From positions 1,287,501-1,351,500 of the forward strand of contig NZ_VFQC01000001.1 in assembly GCF_006717075.1 (NCBI RefSeq): a stretch of DNA of 64,000 bases, given 5' to 3'. How positions within the stretch are numbered: position 1 is the stretch's first letter; every line of letters begins with the position of its first letter. Shown here one piece after another: positions 42,124 through 52,405 of this stretch. Under the pieces are notes generated by a model. It was given only the letters and a program-made list of their open reading frames with translations. It made no database searches and had not been told where the DNA came from. A program made the translations under genes and the position numbers. Source of the DNA: Haloactinospora alba. Lineage in GTDB: Bacteria; Actinomycetota; Actinomycetes; Streptosporangiales; Streptosporangiaceae.

Positions 42124-44004
42124 CTACCCGTCATCGGGGCCGCCCCGTTGGGGCGGTGGGATGGGGGTGGTGAGCAGTTCCACGGTGTCGCCCTTCGTCA
42201 CCGTTCCGGTGGGCGAGTAGTCATTGACCCGCTGGCCACCGCCGAGGATCTCGTTGACCTCCACGTTGAGACCGAGATCCTCCAACTCCTCGCGGGCGTC
42301 CTTGACCTTCCACCCCGTCACGTCGGGGACAGTGAACTCCTCCTCACCGGAGGAGACGGTGAGCGTGACCGTGTCGCCGGCGCTGACGTTGTCCCCCGAG
42401 GCCGGGTCCTGCTCCATGACCTCGCCCTCGGCGACGTCCTCGCTGGACTGTTCGGTGACCTCGACACCGAGTCCCTGGTCCTCCAGTTCCGAACGAGCCT
42501 CGTCCTCGTCCATGCCCGTGACCGAGGGAACCTCGACCCCGGAACTCACGGTCAGTGTCACGGACTCCTCCCGGTCGGCGTTGTCACCGGGAGCCGGGTC
42601 CGTTGCCAGAACCGTACCCACCGGCTGTTCCCGTGAGGCTTCGTCCTTCTCCTCGAACTCGGAGAAGCCGGCGTCCTCCAGCGTGGAACGGGCGTCCTCG
42701 GCCGAGGAGTTCGTGACGTCCGGCATATCCACGGTCCGCGGCCCCTTGGACACGACCACTGTCACGGCCTCGCCGGGAAGGACGCGGTCCCCGATGGCGG
42801 GCGCCGCGGAGGCGATCTCTCCTTCCCGCGCGTCGTCGCTGTAGACCGTGTTGTCGTCCACCTTGAGCCGCAGGCCGTCCTCGGCCAGCTGCTCCTCGGC
42901 GGCGGAGGGGGTAGCCCCGACGACGTCGGGGACCTGCTCGTAGCGGCCGAACAGGAACCACCACCCGAACGCGATCAGGACGAGAGCGAGCGCGCCGGCC
43001 ACGACCAGCGCCGGCCACCGGGACCACCAGCGCCGGGAGCCGGGGCCGTCATCCTCGACGCTGTCCACGTCGACGACCAGGGTCTCGTTGCCTGACCCGG
43101 GGGTGGCTTTCCCCGCCGTGTGGGGCAGGGTGGGCTCCACCGGGGCGTTCGGCTGCGGGGAAGCGGCCTGTGCGGCTTCCAGTACTTCGGACAGGTACTG
43201 GTTCGCGTCCGCCGGGCGGTAGCGCGGGTCGCGCTCGGTCGCTTTGGTCACCAACCGGTCGACCCCGTCCGGAAGTCCGGGAACCGTGGCGGAGGGGCGG
43301 GGAACGTCGGCATTGACGTGCTGGTAGGCGACAGAGATCGCGTTCTCGCCGGTGTGCGGCTGCGCGCCGGTGAGGAGTTCGTACAGCATGATGCCAGCGG
43401 CGTAGACATCGCTGCGCGTGTCCGAACTGCCCTGTTCGATCTGTTCCGGGGCGAGGTAGGCGGCGGTACCCATCACCGTGCCGGTGCGGGTCATCTGCTG
43501 GTTGTTGGACTGCCCTGCCCGTGCCAGCCCGAAATCGGCCACCTTGACCCGGTTGTCCTCGGTGAGCAGAACGTTCTCGGGTTTCACGTCCCGGTGCACG
43601 ATGCCGGCGTTGTGCGCGGCCCCCAGCGCCGCCAGCATCGATCCCATGATTCCCAGGGCCTCCGCGGCGGGGAGGTTCCCACGCTCGTCGAGGACCTCGC
43701 GCAGCGTACGACCGGGAACGTACTCCATGGCGAGGTAGACATGCCCCTGGTCGGTCCCCTGGTCGAACACCTGTACGACGTTGGGGTGGGAGAGTCTGGC
43801 CACCGAGTGCGCCTCGTTGATGAAACGGCGGACAGCCACCGGGTCCTGGGCGAGAGAGGCATGCATCACCTTGCACGCCAGCCGCCGGTCGAGGCGGGTG
43901 TCACGGGCCACGTAGACGGTGGCCATACCACCACCGGCGACGGTCGACTCTATGCGGTACCGGTGGTCGAGCGTCGAACCTATGAGGGGGTCCGCAGTTA
44001 CCAT
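42124..44004 (-). CDS. pknL: Ser/Thr protein kinase with four PASTA domains (PknL type)
   Basis: The 626-residue protein has a Hanks-type kinase domain (about 1-280): Gly-rich loop VAGGGMATVY, Lys45 in LACKVMHA, catalytic HRDVKPENVLL, DFGLARAGQ and the activation loop TRTGTVMGTAAYLAPEQ. After a linker, one membrane helix (about 330-352, ALVVAGALALVLIAFGWWFL) leads to four extracellular PASTA repeats, each starting with a PDV or PSV motif, that typically sense peptidoglycan fragments. Synteny with the Rv2175c homologue, polyprenyl synthase and metF points to PknL. The C-terminal tail is Pro/Gly-rich. It likely phosphorylates the Rv2175c-type regulator. Confidence 0.93.
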   Translation of the reverse strand: MVTADPLIGSTLDHRYRIESTVAGGGMATVYVARDTRLDRRLACKVMHASLAQDPVAVRRFINEAHSVARLSHPNVVQVFDQGTDQGHVYLAMEYVPGRTLREVLDERGNLPAAEALGIMGSMLAALGAAHNAGIVHRDVKPENVLLTEDNRVKVADFGLARAGQSNNQQMTRTGTVMGTAAYLAPEQIEQGSSDTRSDVYAAGIMLYELLTGAQPHTGENAISVAYQHVNADVPRPSATVPGLPDGVDRLVTKATERDPRYRPADANQYLSEVLEAAQAASPQPNAPVEPTLPHTAGKATPGSGNETLVVDVDSVEDDGPGSRRWWSRWPALVVAGALALVLIAFGWWFLFGRYEQVPDVVGATPSAAEEQLAEDGLRLKVDDNTVYSDDAREGEIASAAPAIGDRVLPGEAVTVVVSKGPRTVDMPDVTNSSAEDARSTLEDAGFSEFEEKDEASREQPVGTVLATDPAPGDNADREESVTLTVSSGVEVPSVTGMDEDEARSELEDQGLGVEVTEQSSEDVAEGEVMEQDPASGDNVSAGDTVTLTVSSGEEEFTVPDVTGWKVKDAREELEDLGLNVEVNEILGGGQRVNDYSPTGTVTKGDTVELLTTPIPPPQRGGPDDG

Positions 44005-44463
44005 CGAGATTTCCGGGGCGAAAGCCCTTGCCTACTCTCTGCTTCGGGGAAGTCTCCAGCCGCGTTCCTCGCGTCGCCGGACGGCCGGGCCCTGTTCGGT
44101 GGACGCCTGTCCCACCGTGCGGCGCTGGATGCGTCGCTCGTGACGAACGGCGTCCACCGAACACGGCCCCGGCACGAGGTCGCGCCACCCACGTGATTAT
44201 AGGTGTGATCGCGCGTGCTCGATCTGGCCTGGACCAACCGCGACGCGTGCGCGGACCTCCGGGCGGCTCGTGCCGTCGGGGAGCCCACCCGTCCCGCGGG
44301 CTTTGCTTCCGCCCGTTCCTGTGACACATGCCGCCCCGGGGAGGAGGGGCCGCGTCCCGGCCGGGCACCGGGCGGAACAGCCCGGCCGCGCCACCCACGC
44401 GGAGGTGACCGCGCGCCTTCCCGGGACGTCTTGGCACGGCAACGGGATCGTGCCACTCGGACC
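44005..44463. other. Intergenic region between thiG and pknL
   Basis: There are 459 bases without a recognised gene. On the minus strand a perfect TATAAT (44201-44196) lies about 190 nt before pknL and may be its -10 box, though no good -35 is seen. GGCACG (44433-44438) and CGTGCC (44449-44454) form a hairpin just after the thiG stop codon and may end that transcript, without a T-run. Confidence 0.45.
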
Positions 44464-45457
<994 letters not shown>

Positions 45458-45461
<4 letters not shown>

Positions 45462-46615
45462 CGTTCCTCCTCGCTCCCGGTGGGCAGACGGTCCGTGGCG
45501 AACGCGCGCGCATAATCGGGAAGTTCGCCACCGGCCAGGGCCTCGGCCATGGCATCCCCGGTAGCAGGAGTGAGGAGCACGCCGTGCCGATGGTGTCCGA
45601 CTGCCAGATGCAGGCCGGGAGTGCGGGTCGGACCCAACAGGGGGGCATTGTCCGGGCTTCCCGGCCGCAAACCCACACATGTTTCGGTGATCTCCAGCTC
45701 ACTGACGCCGGGGACGAGTTCGTGGGCATCCCGCAGGATCTCCCACACGCCGCCCACGGTCAGCCGGGTGTCATGGCCCATCTCCTCCTGGGTGGCGCCC
45801 AGCACGATCTCCCCGTTGGCGCGCGGAACGAGGTAGACGGGCGTTCCCTTGACGAGCCCTCGGACGGTACGGGTCACGACCGGTTCCTGGTCCTCGGGCG
45901 TCCGGAGCCGCAGAAGCTGGCCCTTGACCGGTCGCAGTTCCGGTAGGAGGCCGGGTGCCAGGCCGCTGATGGCGCCGGTCCACACACCGGCCGCCAGTAC
46001 CACGTGGCGGCCGCGCACCTCGCCACCGGACTCCAGCCGCAGCCCCGCGGCCTGTCCCTGCGCGTACAGAACCTCGGTAACGCGGTCCCGCACGCCGACG
46101 GCACCATGCCGTTCCGCCGCTGTGCGCAGCGCTGCCATGAGCGCGCGTGGATCGACGGAATGGTCGTCCGGGGCGACGATCCCGCCCCGCACCGCCGGTG
46201 CCAGCATCGGCTCCAAGCGGCGGCACTCGCGAGCGGTGAGCCGTTCGGTCTTGATCCCCAGCCGGTTCTGCAACTCACCGAGGTCGGTGAGTTTTGCGAG
46301 GTCGTCAGTGTCGAATGCGACCTGCAGTGTGCCTTCGGTCCGGTACCCCGTCGGAGTGCCGCTCTCCTCCTCCAGCTCGGTGATGAACTCCGGGTAGCGG
46401 TTACGGGACAGGGTTCCGAAGCGCATCAGCGTTTCCTCGCCGAACGTGGCCTCTGACGCGGGAGTGAGCATTCCCGCCGCGACTGGGGAAGCGGCCTCGG
46501 AGATCTCAGGGGCGACGATGGTGACGTGCAAGCCGCGTTGTGCGGCCCGCCACGCGGTGACGAGGCCGATCACTCCCGCGCCGGCGATCACGACATCGGA
46601 GTCGTTCGTGTGCAC
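45458..46615 (-). CDS. thiO: Glycine oxidase ThiO
   Basis: The 385-residue FAD enzyme of the DAAO family oxidises glycine to iminoglycine for ThiG. The dinucleotide motif VVIAGAGVIGLVTAWRAAQRG is at the N-terminus; later blocks are HVVLAAGVWTGAI, GEIVLGATQEEMGHD and GLRPGSPDNAPLLGPT, and the FAD-binding HHRHGVLLTPATGDAMAE is near the end. The GTG start at 46615 has GGAGG 9 nt upstream, inside the 3' strand of the TPP riboswitch, so translation can be blocked by ligand. Confidence 0.94.
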
Positions 46616-46627
46616 AGCTGTTCCTCC

Positions 46628-46722
46628 CTCCCTTCGCCGGTATGACCCGGATCAGGTTTGCGGTCGGAGGCACGGCGCCTCCCTCTCAGCCGGTTCGGCT
46701 CCCGCGGGGTGTTCTCTCCCTG
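46628..46722 (-). ncRNA. TPP riboswitch (THI box)
   Basis: Read on the minus strand, the RNA contains GGGAGCC, CGGCTGAGAGGGAGGC, CCTCCGACCG, AACCTGATCCGGGTCATACCGGCGAAGGGAGGG in conserved order (here broken into AACCTGATCCGGGTCAT and ACCGGCGAAGGGAGG). These are the pyrimidine-sensing and pyrophosphate-sensing arms of the THI box. The 3' strand runs into the thiO SD. A TAGACT -10-like element lies at 46730-46725, giving a short leader. Confidence 0.93.
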
Positions 46723-46829
46723 CGAGTCTAGGACCTCTGTCCGCAGCGCGGTGTTCCCCGCGGGAACCGGAGGTCGGGGCGGGGAACGGTTCGGACGCGT
46801 TACCCGGAGGTGTGTGCGATATTGGAGGG

Positions 46830-47186
46830 GTGACACGGAACGATCGCGATACGGACGCTCTTGTCGGGGAGTGGCTGCCCATCGGGGCGGCCGCGAAGAA
46901 GCTCAACGTCAGCCCCAACCGGATCAAGCAGTTCATCCGGGAGCACAAGCTTCTCGGGGTCCAGCGCGGAGGTGAGCTCGCGATCCCGGCGGCGTTCGTC
47001 GTGAACGGGAACATCCTCAAGGGGCTCCCCGGGACACTGACGCTCCTCTCCGACTGCGGCCTGACGACGGACGAGGCGCTGCGGTGGCTGTTCACCTCCG
47101 ATGACTCGCTGCCCGGCTCTCCCATCGAGGCCCTCACCGAGGACCGCGGAACCGAGGTGCGCCGCCGGGCCCAGGCGCTGGTGTAA
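46830..47186 (+). CDS. Rv2175c-family DNA-binding protein
   Basis: The 118-residue winged-helix protein has a helix-turn-helix in [33 protein letters not shown], followed by LAIPAAFV and a C-terminal helical DEALRWLF...[12 protein letters not shown]. In M. tuberculosis, Rv2175c is phosphorylated near its N-terminus by PknL, which abolishes DNA binding; Thr residues are present here too (VTRNDRDT). The GTG at 46830 has no usable SD, and GATATT (46818-46823) lies 6 nt before it, which suggests a leaderless message. Divergent from the TPP-controlled operon. Confidence 0.88.
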   Translation: MTRNDRDTDALVGEWLPIGAAAKKLNVSPNRIKQFIREHKLLGVQRGGELAIPAAFVVNGNILKGLPGTLTLLSDCGLTTDEALRWLFTSDDSLPGSPIEALTEDRGTEVRRRAQALV

Positions 47187-47271
47187 AGCCGGTCCGGATC
47201 CCGAACCCGGGGCCGCGCGGCCGTCGGCTCCGTCGACGTGGCGGGCGTGCGCCGGAAGTTATCCTGGCGGC

Positions 47272-47955
47272 GTGAATCACAGTCTTCTGAGACAGCGCCT
47301 GAACGACGCCCGACTTTACCTGTGCACCGACGCCAGAACGGAGCGGGGCGACCTCGCCGAGTTCCTCGACGCGGCGTTGTCCGGGGGCGTCGACATCGTC
47401 CAGTTGCGCGACAAGGGGCTGGAATCCCGTCAGGAACTGCGGTACCTGGAGACGGTGCGTGCCGCCTGCGAGCGCCACGGTGCTCTGATGGCCGTCAACG
47501 ACCGCGCCGACATCGCCTGTGCCGCTGGAGCTGACGTCCTGCACCTGGGGCAGAACGACCTTCCGGTCCCCGAGGCCCGTTCGATCATAGGGGAGACTCC
47601 TCTGGTGGGCCGTTCCAACAATCGGGCCGACCTCGCCGCCGCCTCTGCCCAGCAGGAGGGCGTCGACTATTTCTGTGTCGGCCCCGCATGGGAGACGCCG
47701 ACCAAGCCGGGCCGTCCCGCGGCTGGGCTGTCCCTCGTCGCCGAGGCCGCCGCTCTGGGAAGTTCCCGTCCGTGGTTCGCCATCGGTGGGATAGACCTGG
47801 AGAACCTCGGTGAGGTGCTGTCCGCCGGAGCCAACCGGGTGGTGGTCGTGCGTGCGATCACGAACGCCGAGGACCCGGCGGCGGCCGCTGCCGAGTTCCA
47901 ACGGAGGCTGTCCCGGGACACGGCCCCATCAACAGCACCCGACAGCCGTTCCTAA
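47272..47955 (+). CDS. thiE: Thiamine-phosphate synthase ThiE
   Basis: The 227-residue TIM-barrel protein joins HMP-PP and thiazole phosphate to form TMP. Motifs are [90 protein letters not shown] and [12 protein letters not shown]. The GTG at 47272 has TATCCT (47260-47265) 6 nt upstream and no SD, consistent with a leaderless transcript. It is on the opposite strand from thiO-S-G and has no THI box of its own, so its control differs. Confidence 0.95.
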   Translation: MNHSLLRQRLNDARLYLCTDARTERGDLAEFLDAALSGGVDIVQLRDKGLESRQELRYLETVRAACERHGALMAVNDRADIACAAGADVLHLGQNDLPVPEARSIIGETPLVGRSNNRADLAAASAQQEGVDYFCVGPAWETPTKPGRPAAGLSLVAEAAALGSSRPWFAIGGIDLENLGEVLSAGANRVVVVRAITNAEDPAAAAAEFQRRLSRDTAPSTAPDSRS

Positions 47956-48057
47956 CACCGTTAGGTAACGATTGCCGGGAGGATTCTGTACGCGGCGCGC
48001 TTCCGCCTCTAGCGTCGGGTGATAGATGTCACGGACAACCCACGAGGGGCGAGGCTC

Positions 48058-49683
48058 ATGCGTAGCACAATGCAGGATGCACCGTTGTTCATCGCTGATC
48101 TGGTTGATTACGGAACCACCGTGCACAGCGACGCTCAGGTCACGACATGGACCGGTGACGGGCCACGCCGGAGCAGCCTGGGCGAGGTGGGCCGCCGTAC
48201 AGCCCAGCTCGCCCACGCGCTGCGCGGGCTGGGGGTCACGGGCGACCAGCGTGTGGCCACGTTCCAGTGGAACAACCAGGAACACCTGGAGGCCTACCTC
48301 GCCGTCCCCGCGATGGGCGCGGTGCTGCACACCCTGAACATCAGGCTGCACGGCGAGCAGATCACCTACATCGCGGACCACGCCGAGGACCACGTGGTCA
48401 TCGTCGACGCCGCGCTGCTTCCGCTGTTCGCGCCGATCCTGCCGCGTATGGCCACGGTCCGGCACGTCATCGTTGCCGGGGGAGATCCCGGTGAACTCAA
48501 CGTCGAGGGCGTGCAGGTACACCGTTACGAGGACCTGCTGGAAGGCCAGCCCGAAAGTTTCTCGTGGCCCGCCGTCGACGAACGCGACGCCGCTGCCATG
48601 TGCTATACATCCGGCACGACCGGTGCTCCCAAGGGTGTGGCGTACAGTCACCGTTCGATCTGGCTGCACTCGATGCAGGTCTGCATGACCGATGGGAAGG
48701 GGCTGAAGCAGTCGGACAACGCACTGGCCGTGGTCCCCATGTTCCACGCCATGTCCTGGGGGCTGCCCTACGCCGCGCTGATGGTGGGCGCCTCACTGCT
48801 GCTTCCGGACCGTTTCATGCAGCCGGCGACGCTGGTCGACATGATCGACGCGGAGCGTCCCACGATCGCGGCCGCGGTCCCCACGATCTGGCAGGGCGTG
48901 GCCCAGGAGCTGGAAGCCATGCCCCGCGACGTCTCCTCGTTGGAGAGCGTCCTGGTGGGCGGTTCCGCATGCCCACCCGCCCTGATGGAGATGTTCGAGG
49001 AACGCTACGGGATACCCATCCTGCACGCGTGGGGCATGACAGAGACCTCACCCCTGGGAAGCGTCGCCCATCCTCCGGCGGGGACCGCGGGCGAGCAGCG
49101 GTGGGGATACCGGCTCAGCCAGGGGCGCCTTCCGGCATCGGTCCGGGGCCGGCTCATCGACTCCGACGGGTCCCCCGTCCCACACGACGGGGAGAGCGTC
49201 GGCGAGCTCGAGGTGCGTGGTCCCTGGATCGCTGGCTCGTACTACGGGGACGAGGACCCGGACAAGTTCCACGACGGCTGGCTACGCACCGGTGACGTGG
49301 GAACCCTCACGCCGGACGGCTTCCTTTACCTCACCGACCGGTCCAAGGATGTCATCAAGTCCGGAGGCGAGTGGATCTCCTCGGTCGAGCTGGAGAACAA
49401 GGTGATGGCGCATCCGGCCGTGGCCGAGGCGGCGGTGATAGCCGTTCCCGACCCCAAGTGGGACGAGCGCCCACTGGTAGCGGTGGTGCTGAGGGAGGAG
49501 AACGACGCCACGGCAGAGGAGCTCCGCAACTTCCTGTCCGACCGGGTGGCACGCTGGCAGCTTCCCGAAAACTGGGTGTTCGTGGCCGAGGTGCCCAAGA
49601 CCAGTGTCGGCAAGTTCGACAAGAAAGCGTTGCGGAGCCAGCACTCCTCCGGTGAGCTGACGGTGCTCGAGACACGAGGGTGA
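48058..49683 (+). CDS. Acyl-CoA synthetase (long- or medium-chain fatty-acid CoA ligase)
   Basis: The 541-residue ANL-superfamily enzyme activates a carboxylate to its CoA thioester through an acyl-adenylate. The P-loop is CYTSGTTGAPKGVAYSHRS, motif A5 HAWGMTETSPLGSV, A7/A8 WLRTGDVGTLTPDGFLYLTDRSKDVIKSGGEWISSVE, and the catalytic Lys in VPKTSVGKFDKKAL. Length and VPMFHAMSWGLPYA suggest a fatty-acid substrate of medium to long chain. The ATG at 48058 has GAGGGGCGAGG upstream. It stands alone, convergent with the QorB-like gene. Confidence 0.92.
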   Translation: MRSTMQDAPLFIADLVDYGTTVHSDAQVTTWTGDGPRRSSLGEVGRRTAQLAHALRGLGVTGDQRVATFQWNNQEHLEAYLAVPAMGAVLHTLNIRLHGEQITYIADHAEDHVVIVDAALLPLFAPILPRMATVRHVIVAGGDPGELNVEGVQVHRYEDLLEGQPESFSWPAVDERDAAAMCYTSGTTGAPKGVAYSHRSIWLHSMQVCMTDGKGLKQSDNALAVVPMFHAMSWGLPYAALMVGASLLLPDRFMQPATLVDMIDAERPTIAAAVPTIWQGVAQELEAMPRDVSSLESVLVGGSACPPALMEMFEERYGIPILHAWGMTETSPLGSVAHPPAGTAGEQRWGYRLSQGRLPASVRGRLIDSDGSPVPHDGESVGELEVRGPWIAGSYYGDEDPDKFHDGWLRTGDVGTLTPDGFLYLTDRSKDVIKSGGEWISSVELENKVMAHPAVAEAAVIAVPDPKWDERPLVAVVLREENDATAEELRNFLSDRVARWQLPENWVFVAEVPKTSVGKFDKKALRSQHSSGELTVLETRG

Positions 49684-49854
49684 GCGCACCCGCCCGATGT
49701 CCGGAGGGCTGTTCCCGACGGGTGCCGGGGCCAGTGTCGGGACGCTCTCCCCGCGAGCGCACGGGTACGCGGCAGTGTGGGCTTGTCCCGCTGCGGGCGT
49801 TCCCGTGCGCCGGACACCCGCCCAGTCGGGTTCCGCGCGGGCGGGGTTCCGCGG

Positions 49855-50739
49855 TCAGCCGTGCACGTGCGCCAGAGCGCTGGGGTGTTTACGTAGGTAC
49901 CCCTCGATGGACTGGGCCGGGTGGCCCGCTACGTCCGGCACGGTGGAGGAGACGGTACTGAGCTCGCCGGAGGCGATCGCCGCGTACGAACTGGCCCACC
50001 CCTCGACGGCCCACTCCGGAGCGCCCGAGGACCGGCGTGAGGCCAGGGCCTCCTGCCACGTCTCGGGAACGTAGCGCACCGCGCGGCCGGTGAGGGCGGA
50101 GAGTTTCTCCGTTGTCTGGCCCAGGGTTACGGCCTCCGGCCCAGTGACGTCGTAAACGCGCCCGTCGTGTGCCGGAGCCTCAGCGAGTACGGCGGCCGCC
50201 ACGTCTGCGATGTCGTCCCGGGAGACCCAGGCGATACTCCCCTGGCCCGCTGGCCCACGGATCACTCCCCGCTCATCGGCCCAGTGCGGAACCAGGTCCA
50301 GATACAGGCTGGGGCGTAGGAACGTGTATGCCACACCGGTGGAACGGATGTGGGCCTCGGTGTAGAAGTGGTCCCGGGCGAAGGTGAACGTCGCCGCCGG
50401 TCCAGCGGCGAGGAAGGAGAGGTAGACGATCCTGGTCACTCCGGCGGCGACCGCGGCGTCCACCGCTCCGATGTGCTGGCGCACCCGTTCCGGGGATTCG
50501 GCGGCCGACACGAGGAACAGTGTGTCGGTTCCCTTCACCGCTCGGGTGAACGTGTCCGTGTCCTCGTAAGCGGCCATGGCCGCGGCAGCGCCGGGAAGCT
50601 CCGGTGCCCGGTTGATGTCACGAACGATGAGCCGCTGCGTGGCACCGCTGCGCGCCAGGCGCGCGGCCACGCGTCCGCCGAGAGCGCCAGTGGCACCGGT
50701 GACCCCGACAGTGTGCGATATTGCCTGATCCTCACCCAT
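49855..50739 (-). CDS. NAD(P)-binding protein, NmrA/QorB-like atypical SDR
   Basis: The 294-residue Rossmann protein has the nucleotide motif VGVTGATGALGGRVAARLARSG and the atypical-SDR pattern without YxxxK: RLIVRDINRAPELPG, LFLVSAAESPERVRQH, RIVYLSFLAAGPAATF. This resembles NAD(P)H:quinone reductase QorB and NmrA-type sensors. The substrate is unknown. The ATG at 50739 is preceded by AGGA. It is convergent with the acyl-CoA ligase and isolated by 500 bp from the next gene. Confidence 0.86.
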   Translation of the reverse strand: MGEDQAISHTVGVTGATGALGGRVAARLARSGATQRLIVRDINRAPELPGAAAAMAAYEDTDTFTRAVKGTDTLFLVSAAESPERVRQHIGAVDAAVAAGVTRIVYLSFLAAGPAATFTFARDHFYTEAHIRSTGVAYTFLRPSLYLDLVPHWADERGVIRGPAGQGSIAWVSRDDIADVAAAVLAEAPAHDGRVYDVTGPEAVTLGQTTEKLSALTGRAVRYVPETWQEALASRRSSGAPEWAVEGWASSYAAIASGELSTVSSTVPDVAGHPAQSIEGYLRKHPSALAHVHG

Positions 50740-51241
50740 GTTTTCCTATTGTCCCGATGGAAGGCCGCGGGCGCACTTGTCCATGGCGACTGCGCGGGAA
50801 TTCAGGGTGGGAACAGTCGCCACCCCCGCCACTTCCGGCGGGAGCATGGGGGGTGGAACCGCCCTGTGACCGGGGATGAGAAACGGACACGGGGCGGTTC
50901 GCGTTCCGACTCCGGTGGCGGCGGTCGCCTGCACCTCCCGGTCGTCAGGCAACCGCCCTCAGGGTGGAAAGAGGCACACTCGGGCCCGTGCCCGGCCGAG
51001 AGGGGCCACGCGACGTGGAGCCAGCGGACCCACAGCACGGGCCCCTGCCGGAAACACCACGCACAACGCGCTGGGACAGGGCTCCTGCCCGTGGGACCGT
51101 GCTGGAACCCGTGGACACCCCCGTCTCCGGCTCATCCGTCCGGCGGGTGAGCGACGGACACAGCACCACGGCCCGCGGGACACGTGGTGGCGGGGCGTAC
51201 ACACCTCCTCTACCCCGACCGGAGCCGCGAGCGGGCGGGCG
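50740..51241. other. Intergenic region without recognised gene
   Basis: There are 502 bases with several open frames on both strands but no family resemblance or ribosome-binding site that I can support. It holds the QorB-like gene's promoter side and the 3' end of the polyprenyl synthase transcript. No repeat or known RNA class was seen. Confidence 0.45.
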
Positions 51242-52312
51242 CTAGTGTTTCCGTGCGGTAGCGGCCACGATCAGGTCCGAGAGTGCCCGACGGGCGTCAT
51301 CGGTGATCCGGCTCCGGTCCAGCGCCCGGTTCGCGTTCTCCACGTACTCCTCGATGCGCCGCTCGCACGCTGCCAGCGCTCCGCTGCTTTCCACCAGGTC
51401 CCGCATCCACTCCACCGCGGGATCCGACAGTTCGGGTTCTCCCAGGAGCTGCTGGAACCGGTCCGAGGTCGTCGTGTCGACACGCTGCAGCGTCTCGGCG
51501 ACGAGCAGGGTGCGTTTACCCTCCCGCAGGTCGTCCCCCGCCGGCTTCCCGGTCTGCTCGGGATCGCCGAACACGCCGAGGATGTCGTCACGCAGTTGGA
51601 AGGCCGTACCCAACGGGATCCCGTAGGAGCTGTACACGGGGGCGAGTTCCTCGTAGCGCCCCGCCAGTGCCGCACCGAGCTGGAGCGGGCGTTCCACCGT
51701 GTACTTGGCCGACTTGTAGTGCATTACCCGCTGGGGGGCCTCCGTGGAGCTGGTTTCGCGTACCTGTTCCACCATGTCCAGGAACTGTCCCGCCATAACC
51801 TCGGTGCGCATGTCCGCGAAGGGTTTGCGTCCCGCACGCAGCGCTTCGGCGGGAAGGGCGCTGCCCGCGTACATGTCCTCACACCAGCTCAGACACAGGT
51901 CGCCGAGGAGTACGGCCGCCCCCCGCCCGAACTCGGCGGCGTCACCGCGCCACCCGGCTTTCTCGTGGAGCTCCGCGAGTCGCCGGTGGGTTGAGGGAAG
52001 CCCCCGGCGCGTGTCGCTGTTGTCGATCACATCGTCGTGAATGAGGGCACACGCTTGCAGGAACTCCAGCGACGCCGCGGCGGTGTAGACGGCCGGGTCT
52101 TCCGTGCCGCCGGCTCCCCGCCATCCCCAGTAACAGAACGCCGGACGCATCCGTTTGCCGCCGGAGAGCAGGGCGTCCAAGGCCTGCAGGACCGGAGCGA
52201 GTTCGGTTCCGATCCGGTGTACCTCGGAGCTTCGCTGTTCTAGGAAGGCCGTCAGCTCGGCGTCCACGGCCGGACGGACCGAGGCGATGGGGGAGGAGTA
52301 CGAGGAGTCCAT
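51242..52312 (-). CDS. Polyprenyl diphosphate synthase (IdsA2-like)
   Basis: The 356-residue all-helical isoprenyl synthase has both aspartate-rich motifs: LIHDDVIDNSDTRRG (first) and QLRDDILGVFGDPEQTGK (second), plus the substrate-binding SGGKRMRPAFCYWG. It condenses IPP with allylic diphosphates (GPP/FPP/GGPP). By position it matches Rv2173 (idsA2), next to the metF-like gene. The ATG at 52312 has GATAAT (52326-52321) 8 nt upstream and no SD, so the mRNA may be leaderless. Divergent from metF with 93 bp between the starts. Confidence 0.93.
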   Translation of the reverse strand: MDSSYSSPIASVRPAVDAELTAFLEQRSSEVHRIGTELAPVLQALDALLSGGKRMRPAFCYWGWRGAGGTEDPAVYTAAASLEFLQACALIHDDVIDNSDTRRGLPSTHRRLAELHEKAGWRGDAAEFGRGAAVLLGDLCLSWCEDMYAGSALPAEALRAGRKPFADMRTEVMAGQFLDMVEQVRETSSTEAPQRVMHYKSAKYTVERPLQLGAALAGRYEELAPVYSSYGIPLGTAFQLRDDILGVFGDPEQTGKPAGDDLREGKRTLLVAETLQRVDTTTSDRFQQLLGEPELSDPAVEWMRDLVESSGALAACERRIEEYVENANRALDRSRITDDARRALSDLIVAATARKH

Positions 52313-52405
52313 GGCCGCAGATTATCCCTTGTCGGAAGGGGGAAACGCCGCTTAGGAGGGGGTGGGTTATCAGGTGGCGTAGGTGCGTGGCCTAGGGTAT
52401 TAACC

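Noticed and set aside
50876-51994. Plus-strand open frame of 372 codons crossing into the polyprenyl synthase gene
   Set aside because: Two-thirds of it is antisense to the synthase; the upstream part has no motif or ribosome-binding site.
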